Origin: Alphaproteobacteria bacterium
GTDB taxonomy: Bacteria > Pseudomonadota > Alphaproteobacteria > Reyranellales > Reyranellaceae
Reading direction: 5' to 3'
NCBI GenBank assembly: GCA_005884705.1
Contig: VBAF01000274.1
Location: 1 to 17,002 of the forward strand
DNA: 17,002 nt
The position numbers and the translations under genes are program-made. The notes beneath the pieces are model-generated. The model did not search any database. It saw only the letters and a list, made by a program, of their open reading frames with translations, and had not been told where the DNA came from. Positions 1 to 9,672 of this stretch are shown piece after piece (position 1 is the stretch's first letter; every line of letters begins with the position of its first letter).

Positions 1-1123
1 GCTCGCGCTCCAGCAGCCGCTTCTGCGCCGAATCGTAGCTCGCCGGCGCCATGTGGAACTGCATGTCGGGCGTCTCCAGCCCCGGCCGCGTGCGCACGAA
101 GCCGAACACCACGCCGGCGGTCCAGGTCAGGATGCCGCTGCCGCTGGTGTAGTACTTGGCGATTTCCTTGAGCAGCGCCAAGCCGCGGCTCTGCTCGTTG
201 AGCGTGATCTTCTGGTTGATGCGCCAGTTCAGGCGCGGCGCGAAGTGGTCGCCGTAATTCTCGCCGACGCCCTTCAGCTCATGCTTCACCGCGATGCCGT
301 GCTTCTTGAGCAGCTCGGGCTGGCCGATGCCGGAATGCTCCAGAACGCCGGGCGACTGCACCGAGCCGCAGGAGACGATGACCTCGCGGTTGACCCGCGC
401 CTCGCGCTTCTGGCCGTGCACGCTGTAGGCCACACCGACCGCGCGCTTGCCCTCGAGCAGAACCTTGTCGGTCAGCGCCTCGGTCTCGATCCTGAGGTTG
501 GGCCGCGACCGGGCCGGGTCGAGGAAGGCGCGCGCCGCCGACCAGCGCTTGCCGTCCTTGATCGTCACCTGGTAGTAGCCGAAGCCCTCCTGCGTGCCGT
601 TGTTGTAGTCGGTGTTGCGCGGGAAGCCCGAGCCCTCGGCGGCGTCGATGAAGGCGTCGCACAGCAGGTGGCGCTCCTCCATGTCGCGCACGTTCAGCAG
701 CCCGCCCTTGCCGCGCGAGTCGTCGCCCTTGCCCTCGTAGTGCTCTGACTTCTTGAAGTAGGGCAGGATGCTCTCGTAGGACCAGCCGCGATTGCCGAGC
801 TGGCCCCAGGTGTCGTAGTCGAGCGGCTGGCCGCGCACGTAGAGCATGCCGTTGATCGACGACGAGCCGCCCAACGTCTTGCCGCGCGGGCACGGGATGC
901 GGCGGCCGGCCATGCCGTCCTCCGCCTCCATCTCGAAGTTCCAGTTGAGCTTGTCGTGGTTCAGGAGCTTGGTGAAGCCGGCCGGGATGTCGATCCACAT
1001 CGACTTGTCGCGCGGCCCCGCCTCGAGCAGCAGCACCTTGACGGACGGATCCTCGCTCAGCCGGTTGGCCAGCACGCAGCCCGCCGAGCCGCCGCCCACG
1101 ATGATGTAGTCCCAATCGGCCAT
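1..1123 (-). CDS. GMC family oxidoreductase (choline dehydrogenase-like), C-terminus cut by window edge
   Basis: FAD-dependent glucose-methanol-choline oxidoreductase, expected to oxidise an alcohol to an aldehyde or ketone. The 374 visible residues begin MADWDYIIVGGGSAGCVLAN, a Rossmann FAD motif (G10, G12, G15), followed by an acidic strand end LLLEAG. The GMC signature GKTLGGSSSINGMLYVRG and the second signature region SCGSVQSPGVLEHSGIG are both readable. Family members are about 530-550 residues, so roughly the last 160-180, including the catalytic His/Asn region, lie beyond position 1. The ATG at 1123 follows AAAGGGAGG with good spacing. It lies 27 nt downstream of the dppF-like gene on the same strand, so it is probably the last (or a late) gene of the importer operon and may act on the imported compound. 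The substrate is unknown; 'choline dehydrogenase' would be over-specific. It is a diverged paralogue of the GMC gene at 11141-12736. Confidence 0.92.
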   Translation of the reverse strand, partial: MADWDYIIVGGGSAGCVLANRLSEDPSVKVLLLEAGPRDKSMWIDIPAGFTKLLNHDKLNWNFEMEAEDGMAGRRIPCPRGKTLGGSSSINGMLYVRGQPLDYDTWGQLGNRGWSYESILPYFKKSEHYEGKGDDSRGKGGLLNVRDMEERHLLCDAFIDAAEGSGFPRNTDYNNGTQEGFGYYQVTIKDGKRWSAARAFLDPARSRPNLRIETEALTDKVLLEGKRAVGVAYSVHGQKREARVNREVIVSCGSVQSPGVLEHSGIGQPELLKKHGIAVKHELKGVGENYGDHFAPRLNWRINQKITLNEQSRGLALLKEIAKYYTSGSGILTWTAGVVFGFVRTRPGLETPDMQFHMAPASYDSAQKRLLERE

Positions 1124-1150
1124 TGGTTGCCTCCCTTTAGGAGAGGCAGC

Positions 1151-3101
<1,951 letters not shown>

Positions 3102-3111
3102 GAACGCTGCC

Positions 3112-4005
3112 TCATGAGCGTTGACGGGGATCGAGGATGTCGCGCAGCGCGTCGCCCAGCAGGTTGGTGCCGAACACGGTCAGGCTGATGGCGACGCCGG
3201 GGAAGATCACCAGCCACGGCGCCGTGCGGACATACTCGGCGGCTGACTCCGACAACATGCGACCCCATGACGGATGCGGCTCGGGAATGCCGAGCCCGAG
3301 GAAGCTGAGCGACGCCTCGACCAGGATCGCCGAGCCGAGCTGGGCGGTCGCCAGCACGATCAGCGGCGCCAGGGTGTTGGGCAGCACGTGGCGAACGGCG
3401 ATGCGCACCTCGCCCATGCCGACGGCGCGCGCCGCCTCGACGAACGGCTGCTCGCGCAGCGACAGCGTGTTGGACCGGACCACGCGGGCCACCGTTGGCA
3501 CCAGCGGGATGGCGATGGCGATGATGGTGTTGCGCAGCGACGGCCCGAGCGAGGCCGCCATGACGATCGCCATGACCAGCAAGGGCAGGGCCTGCATGAC
3601 GTCGAGCAGGCGCTGCACGAGCAGGTCGAACCAGCCGCCGAGATAGCCGCTGGCCAGGCCGACGCTGATGCCGATCAGCGCGCCCAGGCCCATGGCTCCG
3701 GCGCCGACGGCGAGCGAGATGCGCGCGCCGTGGACGATGCGGCTGTACATGTCGCGGCCCATGAAGTCGGCGCCCAGCCAGAACAGGCTGCTGGGCCGGG
3801 CGAGCGAGAACTTGGAGTTGGTCGCGGTCGGGTCGGTCGGTGCGATGACGTCGGCGAAGACCGCCGTCAGGACGAACAGCGTGACGATCACCGCGCCGAC
3901 CGCGCCCAGCGGATAGCGCCGGGCGAAGAACAGGATGCGGCTCCACCAGCCGGTGATGTGCGCGCCGGCGCGCGAGAGTTCGGCTTCGTGATTGATTACG
4001 GCCAT
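3112..4005 (-). CDS. dppC: ABC transporter permease, DppC/OppC type
   Basis: Inner-membrane permease subunit of the importer, 297 aa, full length for the family. The protein has an N-terminal cytoplasmic leader, a first membrane segment at about residues 28-50 (RYPLGAVGAVIVTLFVLTAV), a periplasmic stretch containing WLGADFMGRDMYSRIVHGAR, which is typical of DppC, and a further set of hydrophobic helices. The EAA loop that docks on the ATPases reads EAARAVGMGEVRIAVRHVLP. The ATG at 4005 lies 4 nt after the stop of the dppB-like gene (TGA TGCC ATG). A product alone would need a DppB partner, and the dppB copy here is broken, so the function of this permease in this strain is uncertain. Confidence 0.94.
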   Translation of the reverse strand: MAVINHEAELSRAGAHITGWWSRILFFARRYPLGAVGAVIVTLFVLTAVFADVIAPTDPTATNSKFSLARPSSLFWLGADFMGRDMYSRIVHGARISLAVGAGAMGLGALIGISVGLASGYLGGWFDLLVQRLLDVMQALPLLVMAIVMAASLGPSLRNTIIAIAIPLVPTVARVVRSNTLSLREQPFVEAARAVGMGEVRIAVRHVLPNTLAPLIVLATAQLGSAILVEASLSFLGLGIPEPHPSWGRMLSESAAEYVRTAPWLVIFPGVAISLTVFGTNLLGDALRDILDPRQRS

Positions 4006-4009
4006 GGCA

Positions 4010-4880
4010 TCACTCCGCGAACTTGATGCGGGGGTCGAGGACCATGTAGGCCATGTCGACCAGGAAGTTGACGGTGACCACCACGAAGGCGATCAGCATC
4101 ACCAGATTCTGCACGATCGGATAGTCGCGCCACAGGATCGCCTCCACCAGGAACCGCGCCACGCCGGGGATGTTGAACACCGTCTCGGTGACGATCAGGC
4201 CGCCGACCAGGAACGCCGCCTCGATGCCGATCACGGTGACGACCGGCAGGATCGCGTTGCGCAGCGCGTGGTGGTAGTTGACCGAAGCATCGGATGCGCC
4301 CTTGGCGCGGGCGGTGCGGATATAATCCTGGCGCAGCACTTCGAGCATGGAGGATCGCGTCAGCCGCATGATCAGCGCCGAGCTGCGGAAGCCTGCGGAT
4401 TGCTGTCGTAGATCGGGATGGTGCCGAACCAGTGGACCGACGCCATCAGCACCAGGAGGCCGAGCCAGAAGCTTGGTAACGACAGCCCGCTGAGACTGAG
4501 CACCCTGAGGAAGTAGTCGAGCCCGGTATTCTGCCGCACCGCGCTGATCACGCCGAACGGCACGCCGAACAGAATCGCAAAGAAGATCGCCATGCCGGCG
4601 AGCTTGGCGCTGATCGGGATGCGCGGCGCGATCTCCTCGATCGCCGGCCGCTCGGAGACGTAGGCGTAGCCGAGATCGCCGTGCGCCAGGCCGGTGACCC
4701 AAGTCACGTACTGCTCGGCGATCGGCCGGTCGATGCCAAGCTCGTGGCGGCGCCCGAGGCGTCGACCAGGATGTCGGCGATGTTGCCCGGCACCAGCCGC
4801 AGCATCACGAAGATCAGCACCGACATCCCGAACAGGGTGAGCGCCATCAGCAGCAAGCGGCGGATGAGGTATGAGCCCAT
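4010..4880 (-). pseudogene. dppB: Broken ABC transporter permease, DppB/OppB type (two frame disruptions)
   Basis: DppB-like permease whose reading frame is split into three. Piece 1 starts at the ATG at 4880 (after GGAGG, 7-nt spacing) and reads MGSYLIRRLLLMALTLFG to about 4746, ending VDASGAA. Piece 2 runs in another frame from about 4743 to 4393: ELGIDRPIAEQYVTWVTGL and on to GTIPIYDSNPQ. Piece 3 runs in the third frame from about 4393 to the stop at 4010: GFRSSALIMRLTRSSMLEVL, then the EAA-type loop RTARAKGAS and the usual C-terminus. Summed, the pieces give about 288 residues against roughly 305-340 for the family. At both joints expected residues seem absent (between VDASGAA and ELG, and between SNPQ and GFRSS). 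Both changes have the same sense (2 nt must be skipped), fitting two deletions of 3n+1 bases. True decay and an assembly or sequencing error are both possible; neighbours are intact. Confidence 0.85.
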
Positions 4881-4891
4881 GTCAGAGCCTC

Positions 4892-5021
4892 CGTTCCCGT
4901 CGTCCCGACCGTAGCGAAGCGGAGTGGAGGGACCTTCTATCGACAACTGGCCGCAAGTTGTCGATACAAGGTCCCTCCACTACGCCTCGCTTCGCTCGGC
5001 TTCGGTCGGGACGACGGAACG
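4892..5021. repeat. Long intergenic inverted repeat between dppA and dppB
   Basis: Nearly the whole 150-nt gap folds on itself. Outer arms: CGTCGTCCCGACC at 4898-4910 pairs perfectly with GGTCGGGACGACG at 5004-5016, and the match extends outward with one bulge. Inner arms: AGTGGAGGGACCTT (4923-4936) pairs with AAGGTCCCTCCACT (4968-4981), and TATCGACAACT (4938-4948) with AGTTGTCGATA (4956-4966), around a 7-nt loop GGCCGCA. The intervening GTAGCGAAGCGG / CCTCGCTTCGCT segments match only partly. This resembles the dispersed palindromic units common between genes in alphaproteobacteria. Its outer edge touches the dppB ribosome-binding site. By position it could protect the dppA message or reduce read-through into the permease genes (inference). 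Confidence 0.9.
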
Positions 5022-5030
5022 CCATCACCG

Positions 5031-6632
5031 TCACCGATCGAGCCAGGCGTCGTCGAAACGCCAGCCGTTGTAGATGCTGTTGACCTGCAGCACGATGCCC
5101 TTGACCTTGGGATCCCAGCAGGTGTTGGCGACATTGTAGCCGATGATCGGCCGCGCGACGTCGTCGGCCAGGATCTTCTCGATCTGCCAGACCAGCTTCT
5201 TGCGCTTCTCGCGGTCGGTCTCGGCCGACTGCGCATCGATCAGCTTGTCGACCTCGGGGTTCTTGTAGCGGCTGTAGTTGCGGTCCGAGGTCGAATAGTA
5301 GTTCTCGTAGAAGTTCACGTCGGGGTCGTCGATGCCGACGCCGGTCAGGTTCATGCCGACCTGGTAGTCGCCGCGCTGCACCTTGGTGTACCAGACGGTG
5401 GTGTCGATCGGCTCGAGCTCGCCCTCGATGTAGATCTGCTTGAGCTGGTCGATCAGGATCACTGCCGGATCGCGATAGATCGCAATGTTGCGCGTCGAGA
5501 CCTTTATGCGGAGCGGCTTGTCGGGCCCGAAGCCCGCCTTCTTCATCAGCTCGCGGGCCTCGGCCAGGCTCTTTTCCCGGTCGGGCGCGTGGCCGAGCAG
5601 GGCCGGCAGCTGCTCCTTGGGCATGCCCCAGAAGCCTTGCGGCGGCGGCAGCATGGCGGCGCCGTCGAGGTCGTTGCCCTGGCTCAGGATGTCGTGGAAC
5701 GCCTTGATGTCGAGCGCCAGCACCATGGCGCGCCGGATCTCGGGATTGTTGAACGGCTCCTTGTCGCGGTTGACCAGCAGGTTCGAGCTGACGTTGGTCG
5801 GTCGCGCCTCGCAGACCGCATCGGCCTTGGAGGACTTGACGTCCTTGAGCAGCGGAAAGGTGACGTCCGAATCGAACGTCATGTCGAACTCGCCCGACTG
5901 GAAGCCGAGCAGCCGCGTGCTGCGGTTGGGCACGATCTTCCAGTCGATCGCGTCGAGGTAGGGCTTGCCCTTCTTCCAGTAGTCCGGGTTCTTGACCAGC
6001 TTGATGGATTCGTTGCGCTTGAAGTCGACCACCTTGAACGGGCCAGTGCCGATCGGCTTGGAGCGCATCACCCGGTCGGGCACGTGGCAGGCATAGACCG
6101 GCGAGTAGCCGCCGGCGAGCATGGTCAGGAACGACGGCTGCGGCCGGCCGAGCACGAAGGTGACCTCGAAGTCGCCGTTGGCCTTCACTTCTTTCAGGTT
6201 CGAGTACCAGAGCTTGCGCGGGTTCTTGCGGATGATCGCCTTGTCTTCGGAGACGTGGCCGGCGAGCGCATCCCAGGTGCACTTGACGTCGGCCGAGGTG
6301 AACGGCTTGCCGTCGTGCCACTTCACGCCCTGGCGCAGCTTGAAGGTGAGCTGGGTCTGGTCGCCATTGTAGGACCAGCTCTCGGCGAGATCGGGCACGA
6401 TGTGGTCGGGACTGTTCACCTTCTCGTTGGGATCGAACAGGACGAGGTTGTTGAACACGGCCATGAAGGGCTGGTTCACCGAGATCGTCGACTCTTCGTG
6501 GATCGAGGCGCTCGGCGGATTGTCACGATGCGAGATGCGCAACGTGCCGCCGGACTTCTGGGCGAAAGAAGGCACCGCCGCCATCACACAGGCAGCACAA
6601 GACGCGGCCAAGATCGCCAAACGCAAACGCAT
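5031..6632 (-). CDS. dppA: ABC transporter periplasmic substrate-binding protein, family 5 (DppA/OppA type)
   Basis: Periplasmic binding protein that captures the solute for the DppBCDF-like importer, 533 aa. A Sec signal peptide is visible: MRLRLAILAASCAACVMAAV, with probable cleavage after SFA, before QKSGGTLR. The mature start KSGGTLRISH, the segment FNNLVLFDP, and the family block LRQGVKWHDGKPFTSADVK followed by TWDAL are characteristic of the SBP_bac_5 family. An in-frame GTG at 6638 exists, but the ATG at 6632 sits 8 nt after GGAGG, whereas the GTG is too close, so I prefer the ATG. It is the first gene of the importer set and is separated from dppB by a large inverted repeat. The family includes dipeptide, oligopeptide, nickel, glutathione and opine binders; the ligand cannot be assigned. 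Confidence 0.94.
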   Translation of the reverse strand: MRLRLAILAASCAACVMAAVPSFAQKSGGTLRISHRDNPPSASIHEESTISVNQPFMAVFNNLVLFDPNEKVNSPDHIVPDLAESWSYNGDQTQLTFKLRQGVKWHDGKPFTSADVKCTWDALAGHVSEDKAIIRKNPRKLWYSNLKEVKANGDFEVTFVLGRPQPSFLTMLAGGYSPVYACHVPDRVMRSKPIGTGPFKVVDFKRNESIKLVKNPDYWKKGKPYLDAIDWKIVPNRSTRLLGFQSGEFDMTFDSDVTFPLLKDVKSSKADAVCEARPTNVSSNLLVNRDKEPFNNPEIRRAMVLALDIKAFHDILSQGNDLDGAAMLPPPQGFWGMPKEQLPALLGHAPDREKSLAEARELMKKAGFGPDKPLRIKVSTRNIAIYRDPAVILIDQLKQIYIEGELEPIDTTVWYTKVQRGDYQVGMNLTGVGIDDPDVNFYENYYSTSDRNYSRYKNPEVDKLIDAQSAETDREKRKKLVWQIEKILADDVARPIIGYNVANTCWDPKVKGIVLQVNSIYNGWRFDDAWLDR

Positions 6633-6720
6633 AGACACTTCCTCCCAGGCGGACGCTAACGCTGAACTCTATTTGTCTTGCTTGTTGCGGCGCCAGCAGA
6701 CCATCTGCAACGCCCTAGCG

Positions 6721-7113
6721 TCAAGGCGACGCGGACCCCTTCGACGGGCCTTTGAGCTCGATCTGGTTGCCCTCGGGATCGTTGAAATACACCGAGAAAC
6801 CCGTGCCTTCCGCACCATAACGCTCGACCGTTTCGCCCACCGTAATGCCGAGCGGCGAAAGCCGGCTTTCGATGCTCGGCCGGTCGAACGGCTCGATGCG
6901 GAAGCACAGGTGATCCATGTTGCCGCCCGAGACAGGCCGTTCGCCCAGGACCAGGTCGAGCATCGAGGCCCCGGCGCGCATCTGCACCAGGCTGAGCCGC
7001 TCCAGCCGACGCTCGACCTTGAAGCCCAGCGCCTGCTCGTAGAACCGCACCATCGCCGGCAGGTCGCGGACCCGCAGCACGACATGGTCGATCCGTTCGA
7101 CATGGAAAGTCAT
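6721..7113 (-). CDS. VOC superfamily (glyoxalase/dioxygenase fold) protein
   Basis: Small single-domain VOC protein of 130 aa made of two beta-alpha-beta-beta-beta repeats. It begins MTFHVERIDHVVLRVRDLPA and ends with the typical NDPEGNQIELKG. Likely metal ligands are H10 (RIDHVVL), H68 (NMDHLCF) and E119 (NQIELKG), as in glyoxalase I or ring-cleavage dioxygenase relatives. The frame is open upstream to 7263, but that extension runs into the leader of the divergent aldolase gene, so the ATG at 7113 is chosen. Its ribosome-binding site is weak. It lies 88 nt upstream of dppA on the same strand, so it may be co-transcribed. The exact reaction (isomerase, lyase, dioxygenase or resistance protein) cannot be told. 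Confidence 0.85.
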   Translation of the reverse strand: MTFHVERIDHVVLRVRDLPAMVRFYEQALGFKVERRLERLSLVQMRAGASMLDLVLGERPVSGGNMDHLCFRIEPFDRPSIESRLSPLGITVGETVERYGAEGTGFSVYFNDPEGNQIELKGPSKGSASP

Positions 7114-7127
7114 GGGAGCTAGCCTAG

Positions 7128-7153
7128 CCCTGCCAACGACAGGGCGAAAGCCC
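7128..7153 (+). promoter_or_regulatory. Overlapping hairpins in the leader of the aldolase gene
   Basis: CCCTG (7128-7132) can pair with CAGGG (7140-7144), while GGGC-GAAA-GCCC (7142-7153) forms a perfect stem with a GAAA tetraloop right before the GGGGGGA ribosome-binding site. The two share bases 7142-7144, so they exclude each other. A further short palindrome GCTAGCCTAGC lies at 7118-7128 between the divergent genes and could be an operator. These are visible structures; the regulatory role is only a guess. Confidence 0.3.
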
Positions 7154-7165
7154 GGGGGGAACCAC

Positions 7166-7969
7166 ATGGCCACAGCAGTCAATGCCGCCAAGGCGCGGCT
7201 CAGGAGGAACCAGCTCGCGGTCGGCATCGGTGTGCGACTGGTGCGCAACGTCGACATCATCAAGGTGATGAAGGCGGCCGGCTTCGACTGGCTGTTCCTC
7301 GATCTCGAGCACGGCGTGATGGGGATCGAGAACGCGGCCGAGATCTGCGTCGCCGCCCAGGATTCCGGAATCGCGCCGATCGTACGCGTGCCCTACGGCG
7401 AGCTCGCCATGGCGACCCGTCTGCTCGACGGCGGTGCGCTGGGCATCGTCATCCCGCACGTCGACACCGCAGAGGAGGCGCGCGAGATCGCCGACCGGCT
7501 GCGCTATGCGCCGATCGGCCATCGCTCGGTCGGCGGCGGCCAGGCGCAATTCGACTACGCGCCGATGAAGATGGCCGACATGATCAAGCGCAGCAACGAC
7601 AACACCCTGATCACGGTGATGATCGAAACGCCCAAGGCGGTGCGCAACGCCGAGGCGATCGCCGCGGTGCCCGGCATCGACTGCCTGCTGGTCGGCTCGA
7701 GCGACCTGTCGGTCGAGCTCGGCATCCCGGGCGAGAACGGGCACCCGAAGATCCAGGAGGCCGTCGATAAGGTTGTGGCTGCCTGCAAGAAGCACAGGAA
7801 GTGGCCGGGCATGGGCGGCGCCTACAGCGAGGAGCTGCTGTCGCTCTACATCGGCAAGGGCATGAAACTGCTGCTTGCCGGCAACGACCTGCCGATGCTG
7901 ACCAACGCCGCCCGCGCCCATCAAGCCAAGGTGCGCTCGATGGTGAAGGTCAGAGGGAAGAAGAAGTAG
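7166..7969 (+). CDS. HpcH/HpaI aldolase/citrate lyase family protein
   Basis: Class II, metal-dependent pyruvate-type aldolase of 267 aa, the family's usual length. Relatives cleave or form 4-hydroxy-2-oxo acids, releasing pyruvate or a similar 2-oxo acid (HpaI: 4-hydroxy-2-oxoheptanedioate; YfaU/RhmA: 2-keto-3-deoxy-rhamnonate). The active-site pieces are present: WLFLDLEHG (H49, base), IVRVPYGE (R74), a metal-binding glutamate in VMIETPKAV (E154) and a metal-binding aspartate in VGSSDLS (D180). The ATG at 7166 follows a GGGGGGA ribosome-binding site. The frame also extends upstream to 7112, but that overlaps the divergent VOC gene. It is divergent from the VOC gene (52-nt gap) and converges on the ThDP enzyme gene (16-nt gap). 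The substrate is not determinable; neighbours handling 2-oxo acids fit. Confidence 0.93.
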   Translation: MATAVNAAKARLRRNQLAVGIGVRLVRNVDIIKVMKAAGFDWLFLDLEHGVMGIENAAEICVAAQDSGIAPIVRVPYGELAMATRLLDGGALGIVIPHVDTAEEAREIADRLRYAPIGHRSVGGGQAQFDYAPMKMADMIKRSNDNTLITVMIETPKAVRNAEAIAAVPGIDCLLVGSSDLSVELGIPGENGHPKIQEAVDKVVAACKKHRKWPGMGGAYSEELLSLYIGKGMKLLLAGNDLPMLTNAARAHQAKVRSMVKVRGKKK

Positions 7970-7985
7970 CTCTTCTGCTGGGGGA

Positions 7986-9632
7986 CTAACGCTTCCCTTC
8001 GATCTCGATCTCGAGCAGGTGCGGCTTGCCGGAGGCGAAGGCGGCGGCGACCGCTGCCTTGATGCCGTCGGCCTTGGTGACGTGGGTGCCGGCGACGCCC
8101 ATACCGCGCGCCAGGTCGACGAAGCCCAGCGCCGGGACGGTCAAGTCCATGTGCGCATAGGGCTTGTTGCTCTTGACCTCGAAGCGCAGGCGGTAGGCGT
8201 CGATATTGTGCTTCAGCACGCGGTATTCGCGGTTGGCCAGGATCACGAACACGATCGGCAGGTCGTGATGCGCCGCCGTCCACAGCGCCTGGATCGAATA
8301 CATCGACGAGCCGTCGCCCGACAGGCAGAGGATCGGCCGCTTGAGGTCAGCCACCGCGACGCCGAGCGCGCCGGCGACGCCCTGGCCGATGCCGCCGCCG
8401 CGGCCGCTGAAATAGTCGCCCGGGCCTTTGAAAGTGAAGGTCTTGAACAGGTCGAGGTTGGCGGTGATGGTCTCGTCGACCACCACCACGTCCTTCGGCG
8501 CACCCGCCTTGATCTCGGCCATGCAGCGCGCCATCGAGGTCGGCGAGCGCGACCACGCCTTCTCGACCCGCGCGTTTTGCGCAGCATCGTCGGCGCCCTT
8601 CTGCGCCTTCATCGCCTCGTTGCGCTGAGCCGCGCCGTTCCCCTTGCCGACCGCCGCCTCGAGTGCCTCGAGCGCCGCGCCGACATCGGCGACGACGCCG
8701 GCATCGACCGCGAAATTGTAGGCCAGCCGCGCCGGCGCCGCCTCGATCTGCAGCACCTTGCAGCCGGCCGGGAACGGCGCGCCGGGCGCATACCAGACTT
8801 CCTCGAAAAACGGCCCGCCGATCAGCAGCACCAGGTCGTTGCCGGCGAACTGCTTGGCCACGCCCGGCGCGTCGAAGGCGAGCGTGCCGCGATAGGCCGG
8901 ATGGTCGGTCGGAAAGCCATTGCGCGCGCGCAGGCCCTCGAACCACACCGAGGCGCCGAGCTTCTCGACCAGCTTCGCCAGCGTCTTGTCCGCGCCGGCG
9001 CGCGCCACGTCGTCGCCCGCCACGATCGCCGGGCTCTTGGCGGCCGACAGCAGCTTGACCATCGCGGCGATGCCGGCCGGATCGGGCCGGCTCGCCGCGA
9101 ACAGCGTCGCGGGCTTGCCCGGCGCAATCTCGGTCTCCTGCTCCATCATGTTGATCGGCAGGGCGACGAACACCGGTCCGGCCGGCGCCTCGTTGGCGAT
9201 CTTGAAGGCGCGCTGCAGGATCGGGCCGAGCTCGTCGGCGCGCTCGACCTGGACGCTCCATTTGGTGACCGGTGCCGCCATCGCCACGAGGTCGTGGCCG
9301 AGCACCGGATCGCGCAGGCGCGCGCGCGTGTCCTGCTGGCCCGCCGTCACCACCATCGGCGAATTGGCCTTGAGCGCGCCGTAGATCATGCCGATCGCGT
9401 TGCCGAGGCCCGGCGCCACGTGAAGGTTCACGAACGCCGTCTTGCCGCTCGCCTGGGCGTAGAAGTTCGCCGCGCCGACGGCGACGCCCTCGTGCAGGTG
9501 CACGACGTACTGCAGGCTCGGATAGTCGAGCAGCGAATCGAGCAAGGGGCTTTCGGTCGTGCCGGGATTGCCGAAGATGCGCTCGACCCCGTGATTGATG
9601 AGCGTTTGCATCAAGACCTGGCGGCCGCGCAT
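7986..9632 (-). CDS. ThDP-dependent enzyme, benzoylformate decarboxylase-like
   Basis: 548-aa thiamine diphosphate enzyme closest in pattern to benzoylformate decarboxylase (MdlC), expected to act on a 2-oxo acid. The N-terminal domain reads GVERIFGNPGTTESPLLDSL, the catalytic ThDP-activating glutamate is E48 (HLHEGVAVG), and NLHVAPGLGNAIG contains H71, matching MdlC His70. The cofactor motif is GDGSSMYSIQALWTAAHHDL, with N at the conserved spacing (VILANREY). Two substrate-pocket positions differ from MdlC as I recall it: Ser26 is Thr25, and the segment with His281 (FRYHQYDPG) reads FEEVWYAPG, giving V279. So ThDP decarboxylase/lyase is safe, but benzoylformate activity is doubtful. The ATG at 9632 follows GGGAG with 8-nt spacing. 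It is divergently arranged from the FAD oxidoreductase gene with only 40 nt between. Confidence 0.9.
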   Translation of the reverse strand: MRGRQVLMQTLINHGVERIFGNPGTTESPLLDSLLDYPSLQYVVHLHEGVAVGAANFYAQASGKTAFVNLHVAPGLGNAIGMIYGALKANSPMVVTAGQQDTRARLRDPVLGHDLVAMAAPVTKWSVQVERADELGPILQRAFKIANEAPAGPVFVALPINMMEQETEIAPGKPATLFAASRPDPAGIAAMVKLLSAAKSPAIVAGDDVARAGADKTLAKLVEKLGASVWFEGLRARNGFPTDHPAYRGTLAFDAPGVAKQFAGNDLVLLIGGPFFEEVWYAPGAPFPAGCKVLQIEAAPARLAYNFAVDAGVVADVGAALEALEAAVGKGNGAAQRNEAMKAQKGADDAAQNARVEKAWSRSPTSMARCMAEIKAGAPKDVVVVDETITANLDLFKTFTFKGPGDYFSGRGGGIGQGVAGALGVAVADLKRPILCLSGDGSSMYSIQALWTAAHHDLPIVFVILANREYRVLKHNIDAYRLRFEVKSNKPYAHMDLTVPALGFVDLARGMGVAGTHVTKADGIKAAVAAAFASGKPHLLEIEIEGKR

Positions 9633-9672
9633 GGCAATTTCTCCCGGGGTTGTGCCCTGCTAGAAGCACGGC

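Noticed and set aside
6684..6711. Hairpin GCAGA-CCA-TCTGC (6695-6707) with flanking GTTGC/GCAAC upstream of dppA as terminator or operator
   Set aside because: The stem is only 5 bp, the outer pairing conflicts with the inner, and there is no T-run; too weak to call. The remaining gap shows no convincing promoter.
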